Positions 1-12,500 of a DNA stretch of 64,000 nt are shown here, in pieces. This DNA comes from Acridotheres tristis (lineage: Eukaryota; Chordata; Aves; Passeriformes; Sturnidae): positions 2,914,001-2,978,000 of the forward strand of contig CM072886.1 of assembly GCA_037013685.1 (NCBI GenBank), in the 5' to 3' direction. Under the pieces are notes generated by a model. That model was not told the DNA's origin. It made no database searches and saw only the letters and a program-made list of their open reading frames with translations. The position numbers were made by a program, and so were the translations under genes. Position 1 is the first letter of the stretch. Every line of letters begins with the position of its first letter.

Positions 1-393
1 GATTGGCTGTTTAGGACAGAACATGTCTTTAGGAAAGGTGTCCATCCTGCCATCCTCCATCTCCTGTTGACAGAGAACTAGTGAAATCCTTACACAGGTT
101 TTTCCTGAGGTAAATCAATCCCTGTCACTCCTTTGAAAGTTTTAATCTTTTAATTTTCATTATGAGTACAATTAAAACATGACTATCAAAAGCAATTAAA
201 GGGAACAATCCCATTGCATTAGCAGCTATTTTAACTGTCTGTAATTTTATTTACTGGTAATAGAACCACCACTACAGCACAGAAAAGATAAACTGAACCA
301 AGCCAGTAATTTCTTTGCTGCTTTATTCACTCCAAGCTGATTTTAAAAGTAATTGTTTTCTTTATAGTCAAACCAGGAGAATGGAAAGCATAC
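1..393 (-). other. MINDY4 intron (left edge)
   Basis: AT-rich intronic sequence downstream of exon 17. It holds no further MINDY4 exon; the His-containing exon must lie further left. Confidence 0.85.
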
Positions 394-555
394 CTGACAG
401 ACATCATAGTGCTCAAACAGGGACAGCAAACCAATATCACTGCGACTCGTGATGCCTTTCAAAATGGTGATATTGCCATTCCCAGAGTCCAGCTCTATCA
501 CATTGTTGAAAACATTGGACACAGCTTTGCCAGTCAAAAGCAAGTTCACCAATTC
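394..555 (-). CDS. MINDY4: MINDY4 exon 17 (last in window)
   Basis: 54 codons, phase 0 to phase 0, acceptor CAAACAG|GAATTG, donor TGTCAG|GTATGC. It encodes [18 protein letters not shown], then [16 protein letters not shown], then [15 protein letters not shown], near-identical to mammalian MINDY4. The expected continuation (CFLK…PIWVVCSESHFS with the catalytic His) is in an exon left of position 1. Confidence 0.97.
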
Positions 556-3500
556 CTGTTTGGGACATGTTTAAAATAAAGGAAAACAAAAAAAATAAAA
601 AGAAAAAACAAACAGTAGTTAATCAGCACAAGACTGATTCAGAATTGATAAAATTACTCATGTACATGATCCCTAATTTATGTAGTGGCTTTAGGTTTGT
701 GGTTAGGATTAAAATTGCTTATAAAAAGATTCCAGGTATTTTGGTCAAAGTCTCCCGAAATAAAATGGGGAAATTATAAAATCACAGAATATCCTGTGCT
801 GGAAGGGACCCACAGGGATCATCCAGCTCAGCTCCTGGCCCTGCACAGACACCCCAACAATCCCACCCTGAGCATCCCTGAGAACATTGTCTAAATTCCC
901 TTGGAGCTCTGGCAGCCTTGGGGCTGTGCCCATTCCCTGGGGAGCCTGGGCAGTGCCCAGCACCCTCTGGGGAAGAACCTTTTCCAGCTGTGGGTTGGAC
1001 TTTTTGTCCAAAGGGATGCTGTGAGAGAAGGTATTGAAAGATTTGCTGAAGTCCAAATATTAGAGGAGTTTTCAATTTTCATCCTTCTGGAGGCAAACTG
1101 CTCATAATTCATTTACTCTCACATCCAACTCTCAAACATCTCCTAAAAGTGTTTTTTTGTTGTTTTGGTTTTTTTTTTTTTAATGAAAACATTTTGGTGT
1201 CCTTTCTTCTCCACAATGAAAAGCACAGCATGAAGGATATACACTCCAAGCCTGTATAGTACTACATGACATTTCTGTACGTGCTTAGTGATGTATTTTG
1301 TATGTTGGACAAGATTTGTCAAATTATGATTATTTCTCACTGATTATTTCTGGCTGAAGTCTTCTTCAGTAAGAAATTTACCCATATGGACCCAGGTCAA
1401 TAAGATACTGATATTTCCTAGGGATGATTGCTGATTATTTCCTCTCCAGCTGAAGTAGGGGTGTGTCAGAGGCTAAATACATGTGAGAGGATGGGGTGGC
1501 ATTTGCACATGTGAGTGTTCCTGAAGTTCAAGAACAGAGATATGGGATATTTTTCTCAGCTAACATCCCAGCTGGGGTGCATGAAAGCAGAGCTAAGAGC
1601 AGACTGTGCTGCAGCAGTGAACCAGCTCACTGTTAATAAATAACATATGGCTAGAAACAGGAGGGGAAATAACAAAGAGAAAGCTTCCAGAAAAAATACT
1701 GCAAACTACCATGCCCAAAGACATGAATAACTCTGGTATGGCCAGGTTGGAACTGGTTTTAAAAATACTGCATACAATTACAGCTCTGTGTTTCTCCTGA
1801 AGGATTCCCCAGAGTTTATAGGCTTTTACTGATATTTTTAGCACTTCTTATTCACCATCACTGACGTTCTGCCACCTTCTTGAGGAACCATTGGGTGGTC
1901 ACAGTACAAAAGTCCTCTAGCAACAAGAGAAGAACATGAAGCTTGTCTTTGGCAGCCAGAAGGGCAATAGACAGGATCCTGGAATTACTGAGGAGCTGTA
2001 GGAACCTCAGGCACCTTTCTGAGAGGCCAGGGAGGAACTCAGTGATATCTCAGCCCTGAAATCAACCAAGGAGTCCCAAAGTGGAAGAAGAGAGGAGTGT
2101 GAGGACATGGACACACAGGTACAGGCACGTGCAGAGCAGCAAAGCAGCCTGAGAAAGCAGAAATTCTGAAAGCAAAGACAACAATGTGCCAAAACACGAG
2201 GAAAAACAATAAAGGGTGAAGGTGCTTGATGTTATGGGGACAAGGGGAAAAAAAACCAAAAGGAAATTGGTGGAGATTCTATAGCAGCCTTCCCATAGCT
2301 AAAGGGGCTGCAAAACAGCTGGAGAGGGACTTTTCACAAGGGCACGGAGTGATGGACAAGAGGGAATGGCTTCAGCTGAAGGAGTGTAGGCTTGGCTGAA
2401 ATTAGGAAGAAATTCTTTACTGTGAGGGTGGTGAGGCCCTGGCACAGGTTGCCCTGAGAGGATGTGGACTCCTGTCCTGTGTGATAAAAGCTGTAAGATA
2501 AAAATTAATTAGGAGGAAAATGGGCAAAGCATGTATTAAGTCATAAGGTCAAGTAATTAGTAATTAGAAATTAGCAAATTAGTGAAAAAGTATTTTAAAA
2601 ATAGTAAACTAATGAAGTTGTTTTCTATACATTTTCAATGTGAAAGAAAAAAAGTGTGTGAAAGGAAGAAAAGTGGTCTAAAGTTTTAGTCTAAGTTTTT
2701 TTCTTATAGTTTCTAGTAACAAAGTTTCTTTTTGTATCATTTAAAGTTAAGCCTATTTTGCCTTCCTCATAATCCTATCTCACAACAAAAAAAAAAAAAA
2801 ATCAAATTAGTGAACCAAAACCACTACATTAATTAGTGTTTCTGCCCACTTAAAGTGAAACCCAAACGACTCCTCATCCCTGCAGATGTTCAAGAACAGG
2901 CTGGATGGGGCTTGGGGCAAGCTGGGATAGTGGGAGGTTGGAAGGGCTGGAACAAGATGAACTTCGAGGTCTCTTCCAACCCGAACCATTCTGTGATTCC
3001 ACGACTCCACGACTTCAGAGTAAGAAATGGCACCTCTTCCAGGAGGTCAGCTCACAGCAGAGGCACAGCCCAGCCCAGGCTGGCCCCTGAACTCACCTGG
3101 GTGCAGTAGCCGTGGCTGCCAATCAGGCGGTTCGTGAGCACGTCAAAGTCATTGCGCACCCTGAAAACGCACATTTAAAACCAATTACATTTAAATACAA
3201 TTGCTTCTTTTCATTAGGCCCAACATCTCTAAGTCTCACTGGAAAACAAAACCAAACTGTTTCCAACCATAAATACAGCCCTGGATTTTCTGAGTCCTTT
3301 CAAGGTGATTTTTTTTTTTACATGGCAAAAATAAATCAATACCTCAACTAAACCTGTGGGAAGCAGAAGTTTGGTAGATCTAGGCTTGAAGGAAACAGCT
3401 GTAGAGGAGAAAAGAAGTCATTGTCACCACTAGTTAGAATTTCAGAAATTAGAATTACTGCACTATTTGTGTGACAGAATCACAGGATGGGTGAGGTTGG

Positions 3501-6500
3501 AAGGGATCTCTAGAGGTCTCTTTGTCCATTCCATCTCTGGTACCTAAAGCCAATTTCCCAGGTCCACATCTGGATGGTTTCTGAATCTCTCTAAGACAGA
3601 CTCCACAAAGTACCTGGGCAACATATTCCAGTACTCAGGTAATATCTGCTATTTGCTATTCCTGTCATAAATATAAATACATAATTATATATAATTATAA
3701 TTATTAATTATATAATTATATATAATTACATAAATACTTGTAATATATCTATACAATCTATACACTACATTGTCCATGAAAAGAAGAAGGAAAAAATAAC
3801 CCAAAACCCTCTAGGTGTACACATTTATAATGGTGCTATGTGGTCCCTAATTATATGTCGTGACACCAAAGAGAAAAGCCTGTGAAGTTGCATTGCCCAT
3901 AATTGTGGAGTAATGTGTCCCTAAACTAAGTTCACCCTCTCATAACTCCTGGAATTACTGAATTAGTGATTGCTTGATGGTCTAAACCATAAAGATTGTA
4001 ACCGTGGTAGTTTTTTATCCTGCAGATAGAATGGAATTTTAAAAATTATTTTATACATGAATAAATGTTTAATCTAGGTTTGAGGAAACGCAATGTACTA
4101 TGTTCTGGAAGAGTTGTGGCAATAAAACCCACAGATTAATTCTATGGGTCATAAAAAGCTATTTTCCTTCAGTATAAAGTATGCTGATCTCAATTGTTTT
4201 GACTCCATCCTTATTTTGATACTGCTAGTGAGATAGAGAGAATGCCTGAAAAACAGTCTGTTAAAACACAGTTATTCTAAGTTCACACATCCAGGCTCCT
4301 CATTCTCATTTGACTTTGCAAATCTATGCACACAAATATCCATGTTTCTTGACAACTGGCACAATTAATTTTGTTTTAAGATGAAAATATTTTGTTTCTG
4401 ACAAAGTAGGAGTTGAATTGATGTGGTCAGGGTAAAGCCAGCTGGAAATTTCCCCTCCACGTTGCTACACATCCTTCATTAAAAATTTATTTATTAAGTA
4501 AAAAGCCAGTACATTTCCTGTCTTCATCCAAACTTTAGGTAACTATTTTTTCTTAGGTTTTCTTTGAATGCCAAAAATTAGAATGTAATGTATAATTTAG
4601 AGGTTTACAGCCCTAAAAATATTTAGATTCATTCAGAAAAAGTCATAGTCATGGAATCACAACTCCCAAATTCTAGATCATTATTTTCTCCTAGGATTTC
4701 TTTGAATCTCACGTATCGTTTCGAGGTTTACAGCCCTAAAAGTATTTAAAATAATTAAGAAAAAAGTCATAGTCATGGAATCACAACTCTCAAACTTTAG
4801 ATAATTATTTTCTCATAGGATTTCTTTGAATGTAATGTATAATTTCGAAGTTTACAGCCCTAAAAGTATTTAGAATTATTAAGAAAAAAGTCACAGTCGT
4901 GGAATCACAATTCCCAAACTTTAGAAAACTATTTTCTCATAGAATTTCTTTGAATATAATGTATAATTTCGAGGTTTACAGCCCTAAAAGTATTTAAAAT
5001 AATTACGAAAAAAATCACAGCCATGGAATCACAAAATTCTCAAACTTTAGATAACTATTTTCTCATAGGATTTCTCTGAATGTGATGTATAATTGTGAAG
5101 TTTACAGCCCTAAAAGTATTTAGAATAATTAAGAAAAAAATCACAGTCGTGGAATCACAATTCCCAAACTTTAGAAAACAATTTTCTCATAGAATTTCTC
5201 TGAATGTAATGTATAATTTCAACGTTTACAGCCCTAAAAGTATTTAAAATAATTAAGAAAAAAGTCACAGTCGTGGAATCACAATACCCAAACTTTAGAA
5301 AACAATTTTCTCATAGAATTTCTCTGAATGTAATGTATAATTTCAAATTTACAGCCCTACAAGTATTTAAAATTATTAAGAAAAAGTCACAGTCATGGAA
5401 TCACAATACCCAAACTTTAGAAAACTATTTTCTCATAGAATTTCTCTGAATGTAACGTATACTTTCGAAGTTTACAGCCCTAAAAGTATTTAAAATTATT
5501 AATCACAGTCGTGGAATCACGATTCCCAGTTGGAAAAACGCATTTTATCCCTTTTGCAAAAACGTATTTCATCCCTTTTGCAAAAACATATTTCATCCCT
5601 TTTGCAAAAACATACTTCATCCCTTTTGCAAAAGCATATTTCATCCCTTTTGCAAAAACATACTTCATCCCTTTTAAAACCCCTTATTTTAAAGACAATT
5701 TACAAGTCGGTGTCAGACACAACCAAGTGCCACCGCCGTCCCTTGGCCGTGTGAAATCAAAGGCAAGGCTGGGGAAGGTGTGTGCCCGTGGCAGGGAAAA
5801 CTCTCTCGTGCATCCCTGCGAGGCACGGATGGGTTGATAAAAATCTCTGGATTTGGTCCATTCCTCGTTTTTAGCATCGCTCCCGTCCCGCCAGCGCCGC
5901 GGGCAGCGCGTCCAACGTGCGTCAGTCGGGGACGAGGGGACGAACGCCGCACACAATGGCAGGAAGCTCCAATTCCATCCGAAGGCACAAACAATCCGGG
6001 GGCCTTGGAGGAGCATCTGGGCTCTTCCAGGAGCAGCACAACATCTGCCTTTGCCATCAGCCCTGCGGATTTGCGCCTCCGCTCGACGCCTCGGGCGTGC
6101 CCGCTCCTACCTGGGAAGGCTCCCCGGCCTCTCTTCCAGGTGTGTTTCAGGTACGAGTGCACCTGGTGCACGGCAAAAATATCATGGTTGCTGCTGGAAT
6201 GGAAGAAATCGGGCCCGCGAGTCAAAGCCTGCAAAATTCTTTCGGGAATTTCTCTCGGGGAAAGCTTCCAAGCTTGAACACTAGGATAATACACTAGATA
6301 TATATATATATATATATATACTAGAATAATATAGATTTAAAACTTAGAAACATGTGAAGTAGGAAAAAAACCTTTAATTAAAAAGTTTAAGATATATATA
6401 TAAAAATTAAGTAAGTATGAAAGTGACAAAACAGCCTCAAGAATAAATCTGTGTGCTAAAACAGGATTGGCTGAGAAAGGTCACACTGTAATTAAACAGA

Positions 6501-9500
6501 ATTTCTGAGTATTGGATTAGAAACATAAATATCCTTGTTAATAGTGTTTTATTGGTTAATAAGTCCTTAAAAGATCTTGTAACCATAAGTCTTGTGACTT
6601 CCAATCACGCTCTCAATACCTGTAACAAGAACTCACACTTTCTGTAGAAGATAAAAAAATAAATCACACTTTCTAAAACAGCTACAAATCCCATTTCTCT
6701 GTCTCATTTGGTATTTAAAAAAAAAATCCCTGTGGAACATAAATAAGGTGGGAGCAAATAGCCCCCAGACTGTCACAATTCTGCAATTGGTTTCTGCTGG
6801 GGTGTGGAGACATTCACTGGCAAACCTGAAGAGTTTGTTTGTTCTTATGTCCTGCCTATCAGATGTCAATGCAAACATAATCTATAAATCATTATCCATT
6901 CATAATCTTTAAATCACTTCAGAACAGAAAAAAAACCAAAACCAAACAAACATTAATCTGAAGCCAGGAGTCTTTTAATTATCCCAGTGATCATCAGGCA
7001 ATGATTTAAGGCTTGACTTTCTGAATCCCTTTTTAATTTACAGCCCAATTTTATCCATGTGCTGTTGTAACAGAATATCACAGATCAATAAAAAAAGCAA
7101 CAGTGTTAGTGGTAAATATTTCTTTCTTGTGCTGTATCATCACTATTTTCCAGTGTTTTGATAGCTCATAATCCCAGCTGGAGAGTGAGGTAGGAGAATG
7201 TTGGCTGCTAGAGCAGAACAGTGAGGTTTGCCTCTCCTGGTAATATTATAAAGTATGTTTTAAAAAAAATAGGCAGAAAGCAAGATACTTTTTAAAAAAA
7301 TCCCTTGAATAAAGATTTTAAATCAAGCCTGTGCTCTATATGCACTTTTCAGCAGAAATCAGTCCCTGTGCTGATACAAATCAAAAAGTTGACAACAAGA
7401 CTTTGCTAAATTTCAGGTCACTTGTAAGAACTCCCAGCTTGATTTTTAGTTTTAGCTGTAATATGTGTGATGTGCTTTATGCCTGCATGAAACCAGGGAA
7501 GACAGAGCTTGGATTCTAAAATATTTACTGAATGTGGATGTGTTTTAATATGCTCACAGAACTTAAATAACATGGTAAAACTCAGCTCCACGTGGTTTAT
7601 TCACTTTGTACTGTTCTTTCAAAAAACATTCCTATTAAAGTCTTTTTTTCCTCCCCATTAAAGAGTAATTGTCCTTAACTGTCCTTTCAGTCCTCATGCA
7701 AGCAAACATTTTTACTCACATTATTATCACACAAAACAAACATCATAATGTGGTGAAACCAAAGATCTGTAAGGTGGCTTCAGAGTAAAAACTGGATTTA
7801 GAGCAACTGGAGAAATCTCTTCATGACAGAAATCACCAAAATACAGCTGGTGTGAATTATACCTATATTTTCACTTTTTTTAATGCTGCTGGGTTTAAGG
7901 CAGGGATGCCTGGAAGTCCTTCCAAAAAATATCTTTATATATTCTAAATTCATTTTCTCTCCATGCTCCTGTTGGTGAATCTGTGTTTATCTTCAGCCTG
8001 GTTGTAACTGTTTGTTCCAAGTTATAAATAATGTGTTTATAAAGGATGCTAAGTACTGAAGGTGGACAGATGTTCTGAGCCAAACCTTTGACTGCTCTGA
8101 ATTGTCACAGCCATAGTGACACAATTTGCTGACTTCCAGACAGTTCCAGAAATCAATCCATTCTGGGATATAAAAAAAACCAACAAAAAAAAAATCGAAA
8201 AGCTTAAGACAGATGGACAAAACCACTATTTGATAGAAGAAACTCTAAAGTCATTATAAACCTTAGCACTGCTGGTGCATTTATAAAATAAACTTCAGTT
8301 ATCTGCATGGACTCAAAAAAGTTTCAAAAGTGCATAAATAAAAATCCAAAATATCAGTATTTTGAGCACTGGAATCTCCAATATAATGTAACTTGCAATC
8401 AGAGGAACTTTTCCTTAGCAAAAACTAAGTGAAAGAAATGTTTTTCAAATGCTTCATTTACTCTCAATTTGCTTTCAGGAAAATTCTTGACAAGTCTTCA
8501 ATGGAGAATAATTAAATATTGAATACAAAAGTCCCATACAAACTGTAATAGTAGGAATAACCCCAGACTATCACAATGTGAGTCAGGTTGTGCTATAGTT
8601 ATCTCTTGGCTTGATAACAGAACAAAATAAAATAATATAAAAGGAAACAAAAATGCATTTCAGTAAGTGCTGGCTGGTTTACAATCCCTAACTCTGAGGC
8701 AAAGCTGCCACAGAAAATCGGTGACCTCACTTTGTTCATGGCAACAGACAGTCACATTAACAAACACACAATTCTAACTCTACTCCCAAAATAGATTTGG
8801 GGCTGGGAGGGAGAAAACCTCATCTTCAAGCATAAGGATTTCAAGTAATTCCAATGGGGATGTGGAAAATGACAGGATGGGTGATTGCCTTATTGTGTAA
8901 ATGTTCCAGAATATTTCTTTTTTTTTTTTTTTTTTAATACTGGCACATGGCAAATGTTTCAAATGAATGGTCAAAGAAGGGAAGAGCCTCTCTAAAATAA
9001 AATAAAATAAATATATATATTGCTTGGGATGCAGACCAGGGAAAGCAAGGAAGTGGCTTCATTTTTTATTTATCACTTTTGCCACATACCTGCTAATTTC
9101 ACAAAGTTCTTAAAATGCTCTGAGGTACCCATGCAGGTTAATTCATCAGCTCTGCTGCTCCAGAGTGCTGACAAACTATGGGAACTATTTCTATTTCACA
9201 GGGATAGATCTGATGGGGAAAAATTATTAATCTATTGGAATATTCAACCCACTATTTATTTTTTTTTAATTATGCAATGTTATCCTGAGTGCAACAGAAC
9301 AAGCAAAGATATTAAATCTGTATCTATTTCACCATACTGACCCTTCAGCAAACAGCTGAATAATCTGAATTTGTGAAAGTAACCTGCTGAAATTTGGCCA
9401 AAGTCTGACAATTTATTTGTTACTGCTACATTTTTAACAGAATCACACTTACTCTTCCACACCTCTGCAGTCTTTTTATCAATACACTTTATTTCCTTAA

Positions 9501-12500
9501 AATCAAAATAATTAATTTCTGAAATGCTTTGATTTGCTAAAGGAAAGGAAAGGGGAAAAAGCAAGATTGGGAAAAATGAAAAGGTGATCAATCACTTCAG
9601 GGCAGGATTCATATCACTGACTTTTATATCTAGAGATGAACACATGAACAGGAAATCACTCTGCAATTCTTTAAATTTGTATACATGGAGAGAAACTGGT
9701 ACATCCTGAAGGCAACTGAGGTGACCTTGCTTAGGAAATTTGCAGAGCAGAGGAAGAAACTTTAGGAAAATTCCTTTTCTCCATCTGCCACAACCTGGCC
9801 ATGGTCATCAAATTGCTAAATACCAAGGACTGGGGGGATAAATCACAAATATTCTGGCACTGAAGGCAGACTGAGTCTATTTCTTTTTTTTTTAGATTAA
9901 AAGCTGAGAAGTGAGAAATAAAGTTGATATAGAAATAAAAACCACTCATTCTTTGAAGAAGACTCCCCAACTGGACAAATCAATTAAAAGTCCAATTTCT
10001 CTAAGTTAATTTATCACAGATTTTGGCTCAACAGAATGTGAGTATTTAGATACTGTAGGATCAGAGGAATTTCTGATGGTCAGAAGGAACCACAGTGAAA
10101 AAACAGTTTTCCTGTGGGAAGAGGCTATAGGGACAATTTCACTACAGCAGGACACAACTGATGGACTCCAAGAGATGTTCAAATTTTAAGGAGATGATTA
10201 AGGAACATTCCCTCCCTATTTTCATAACATGAAATTCCACAACACTCCTTAGACTTACTGGGCAATTCAAGGAGAAAAAAAGGAAAAACTCTTTCACCAA
10301 ACACATTTCTGCAGTGCTCATTGCCACAGGGGTTGTGGAGGGCAAAAGAATTAAAGGGTTTAGAGAAATTCGTGGAGGACAGGTTTCGTCCAGGGTTAAT
10401 AAACTCAGTGACCTGGACACAACTGCCAGCTTGGGAAATCCTGGAATTACTGCTGGAAACATGGAGAATATTCCAGCACAATGATTTTTTCATTGCATTT
10501 CTTAGAGAGTTTCCTATCTTTTCCCTATAAAGACAGGCTAACAGGCTTGCAGAACCTTGCCTTGATCCTACAGGGGAAATCCTATAGCACAAGGGGCAGC
10601 TAAACCCACAAATCTCAGGTTCTCCCCAGAACAATATTCCATGTTTATAGCAGCCCTGGTGTGGATTACAGCCCTGTCCCAGGCTGGGATAAAGCAGAAT
10701 TGTGGAGAGGGAGAAGAGATGATGATGTTCTCTGCATCTGGCAGGTAAAACCCAGCCATCCCAGCTGCTCTTTTTCACACAAATCCACATTTCTTTGCTG
10801 TTTTCTCTGCTTTCCATACTTTTCTCAGAGGTAGCTCAGGAACCTGGAATGTGACCATGCTTTGATGAGGTTTACTGACTCAACAGGCTGTTTTCACTCT
10901 GTACTAACACTGATCTTTAAATTAAATAACTCTCTCTGCCTTTCTTGTTTATTTGCAACCACCACCATCCCAGATGTGAGAAAACAGTTATGTCCCACCT
11001 CAAAATTTGCTTTTTTTAAGGCTAGAAATCCTAAAAATTTTGGTTCTTTCGGAATTCTTCTTTGCTAAAACAGATTCCTTCTTCTCCTGGTCTGTGCTTT
11101 AACGTGTGAACCCAGCCTGACACGGTGTTTCTCTAAGGACACATCAGTGCCTTGCACAATCCATTAACATTTCTTCACCTCCTAAAACTATTTATGCTGA
11201 TACACCCTCAGAGCAGGTCCAAGGCTATTTTTTAATGCTGGCTCAGTCACTGTGTGCTCTGCTGCTCCTCCTCCTGCCATTTACAGCTGATGAACCCCCC
11301 AGCACAGTAGTGAGCAGTCTCTGTTTACAAGACCTTGCAGTTTCTGTAGTGAAAATAAATTCCTTTTTTATTGCCCTCATCGTGAGGCTGAGCCAAGTCT
11401 TTTTTACAGCACGATTTGTCCTCGGTATTGACAGGGCCTTTCAGCATTTCAGTCCTCAGGTCACTTCATCAGCACACCACGCCCTTCTTCCAGCATTATT
11501 GGAGGGAATAAAACATTTTTAATCCCACACTGATCATTGACAAACTCCAAACATCAGTCACCTTCCCTGTGCTAACAACACCTTTTCGAGTCTCTATCCT
11601 TATCACCTTGAGAATTCTTAAAAGATGTGCTATTTTCATGCTAGTAAATGATTTTTCATTGGACATATCAAATAAAAAAAAATCTCATTAGGTCTCCATT
11701 AACTAATTTTATCCTATTTTCTTGTTTTGTTTTTTTTTTAGTTTAACTAACAATTCTCCACTTGCTCATATAACTGCAAGTCAAGTTATCCTACATTTAA
11801 ACAAGGCACGACAAAGGTAAGATTTTAGGATCAGGTCCATTCATAAAGTCTGGCAAAGCAAGAGAAAGCTTAAAAGTGATGAATAAATTTAGGGAGGAGG
11901 TGTAGGTACAAAGATCTCTGGTTTATTTTTTCCTTCCTGTTGTGTAGCCATCATCACTTTTTTAGGTTAAACTCCACCCCCCACAAATTTGACTCAGTTA
12001 TTATGCATGAATTCCTAAGCATTAATTCCTATTTAAAACCAATTAAATTTAAATACAATTGCTTCTTTTCATTAGGCCCAACATCTCTAAATCTCACTGA
12101 AAAACAAAACCAAACTGTTTCCAACCATAAATACAGCCCTGGATTTTCTGAGTCCTTTCAAGGTGATTCTTTTACATGGCAAAAATAAATCAATACCTCA
12201 ACTAAACCTGTGGGAAGCAGAAGTTTGGTAGAGCTAGGCTTGAAGGAAACAGCTGTAGAGGAGAAAAGAAGTCATTAGAATTTCAAAAATTAGAATTACT
12301 GCACTATTTGTGCAGCAATTCTTTCATTTGCCATGCTGACTTTGCATGGACTCCCTGGATTTGTAGCTGATTTGGGGTTTTAAGTTTTGTTTTAGTTCTT
12401 GTTTATTTTTTCACTGACTTTCTTCTTCTTCTTTTATTTTTTAAGGTTTTTTTCTTTTTTTTTTTTTTAAGGAGTTGCTCTCCTTACTGAAAGGCAGAGT

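Noticed and set aside
4528..5682. CRISPR-like direct repeats
   Set aside because: The units are contiguous tandem copies without unique spacers, in a vertebrate genome.
5480..5837. Repeat-peptide frames ([13 protein letters not shown]) on both strands
   Set aside because: Artefact of a 24-bp minisatellite whose period is a multiple of three.
10179..10817. 212-codon minus-strand open frame
   Set aside because: Unique intronic sequence, no recognisable domain, no matching splice sites into MINDY4, and several equally long frames overlap it on both strands.
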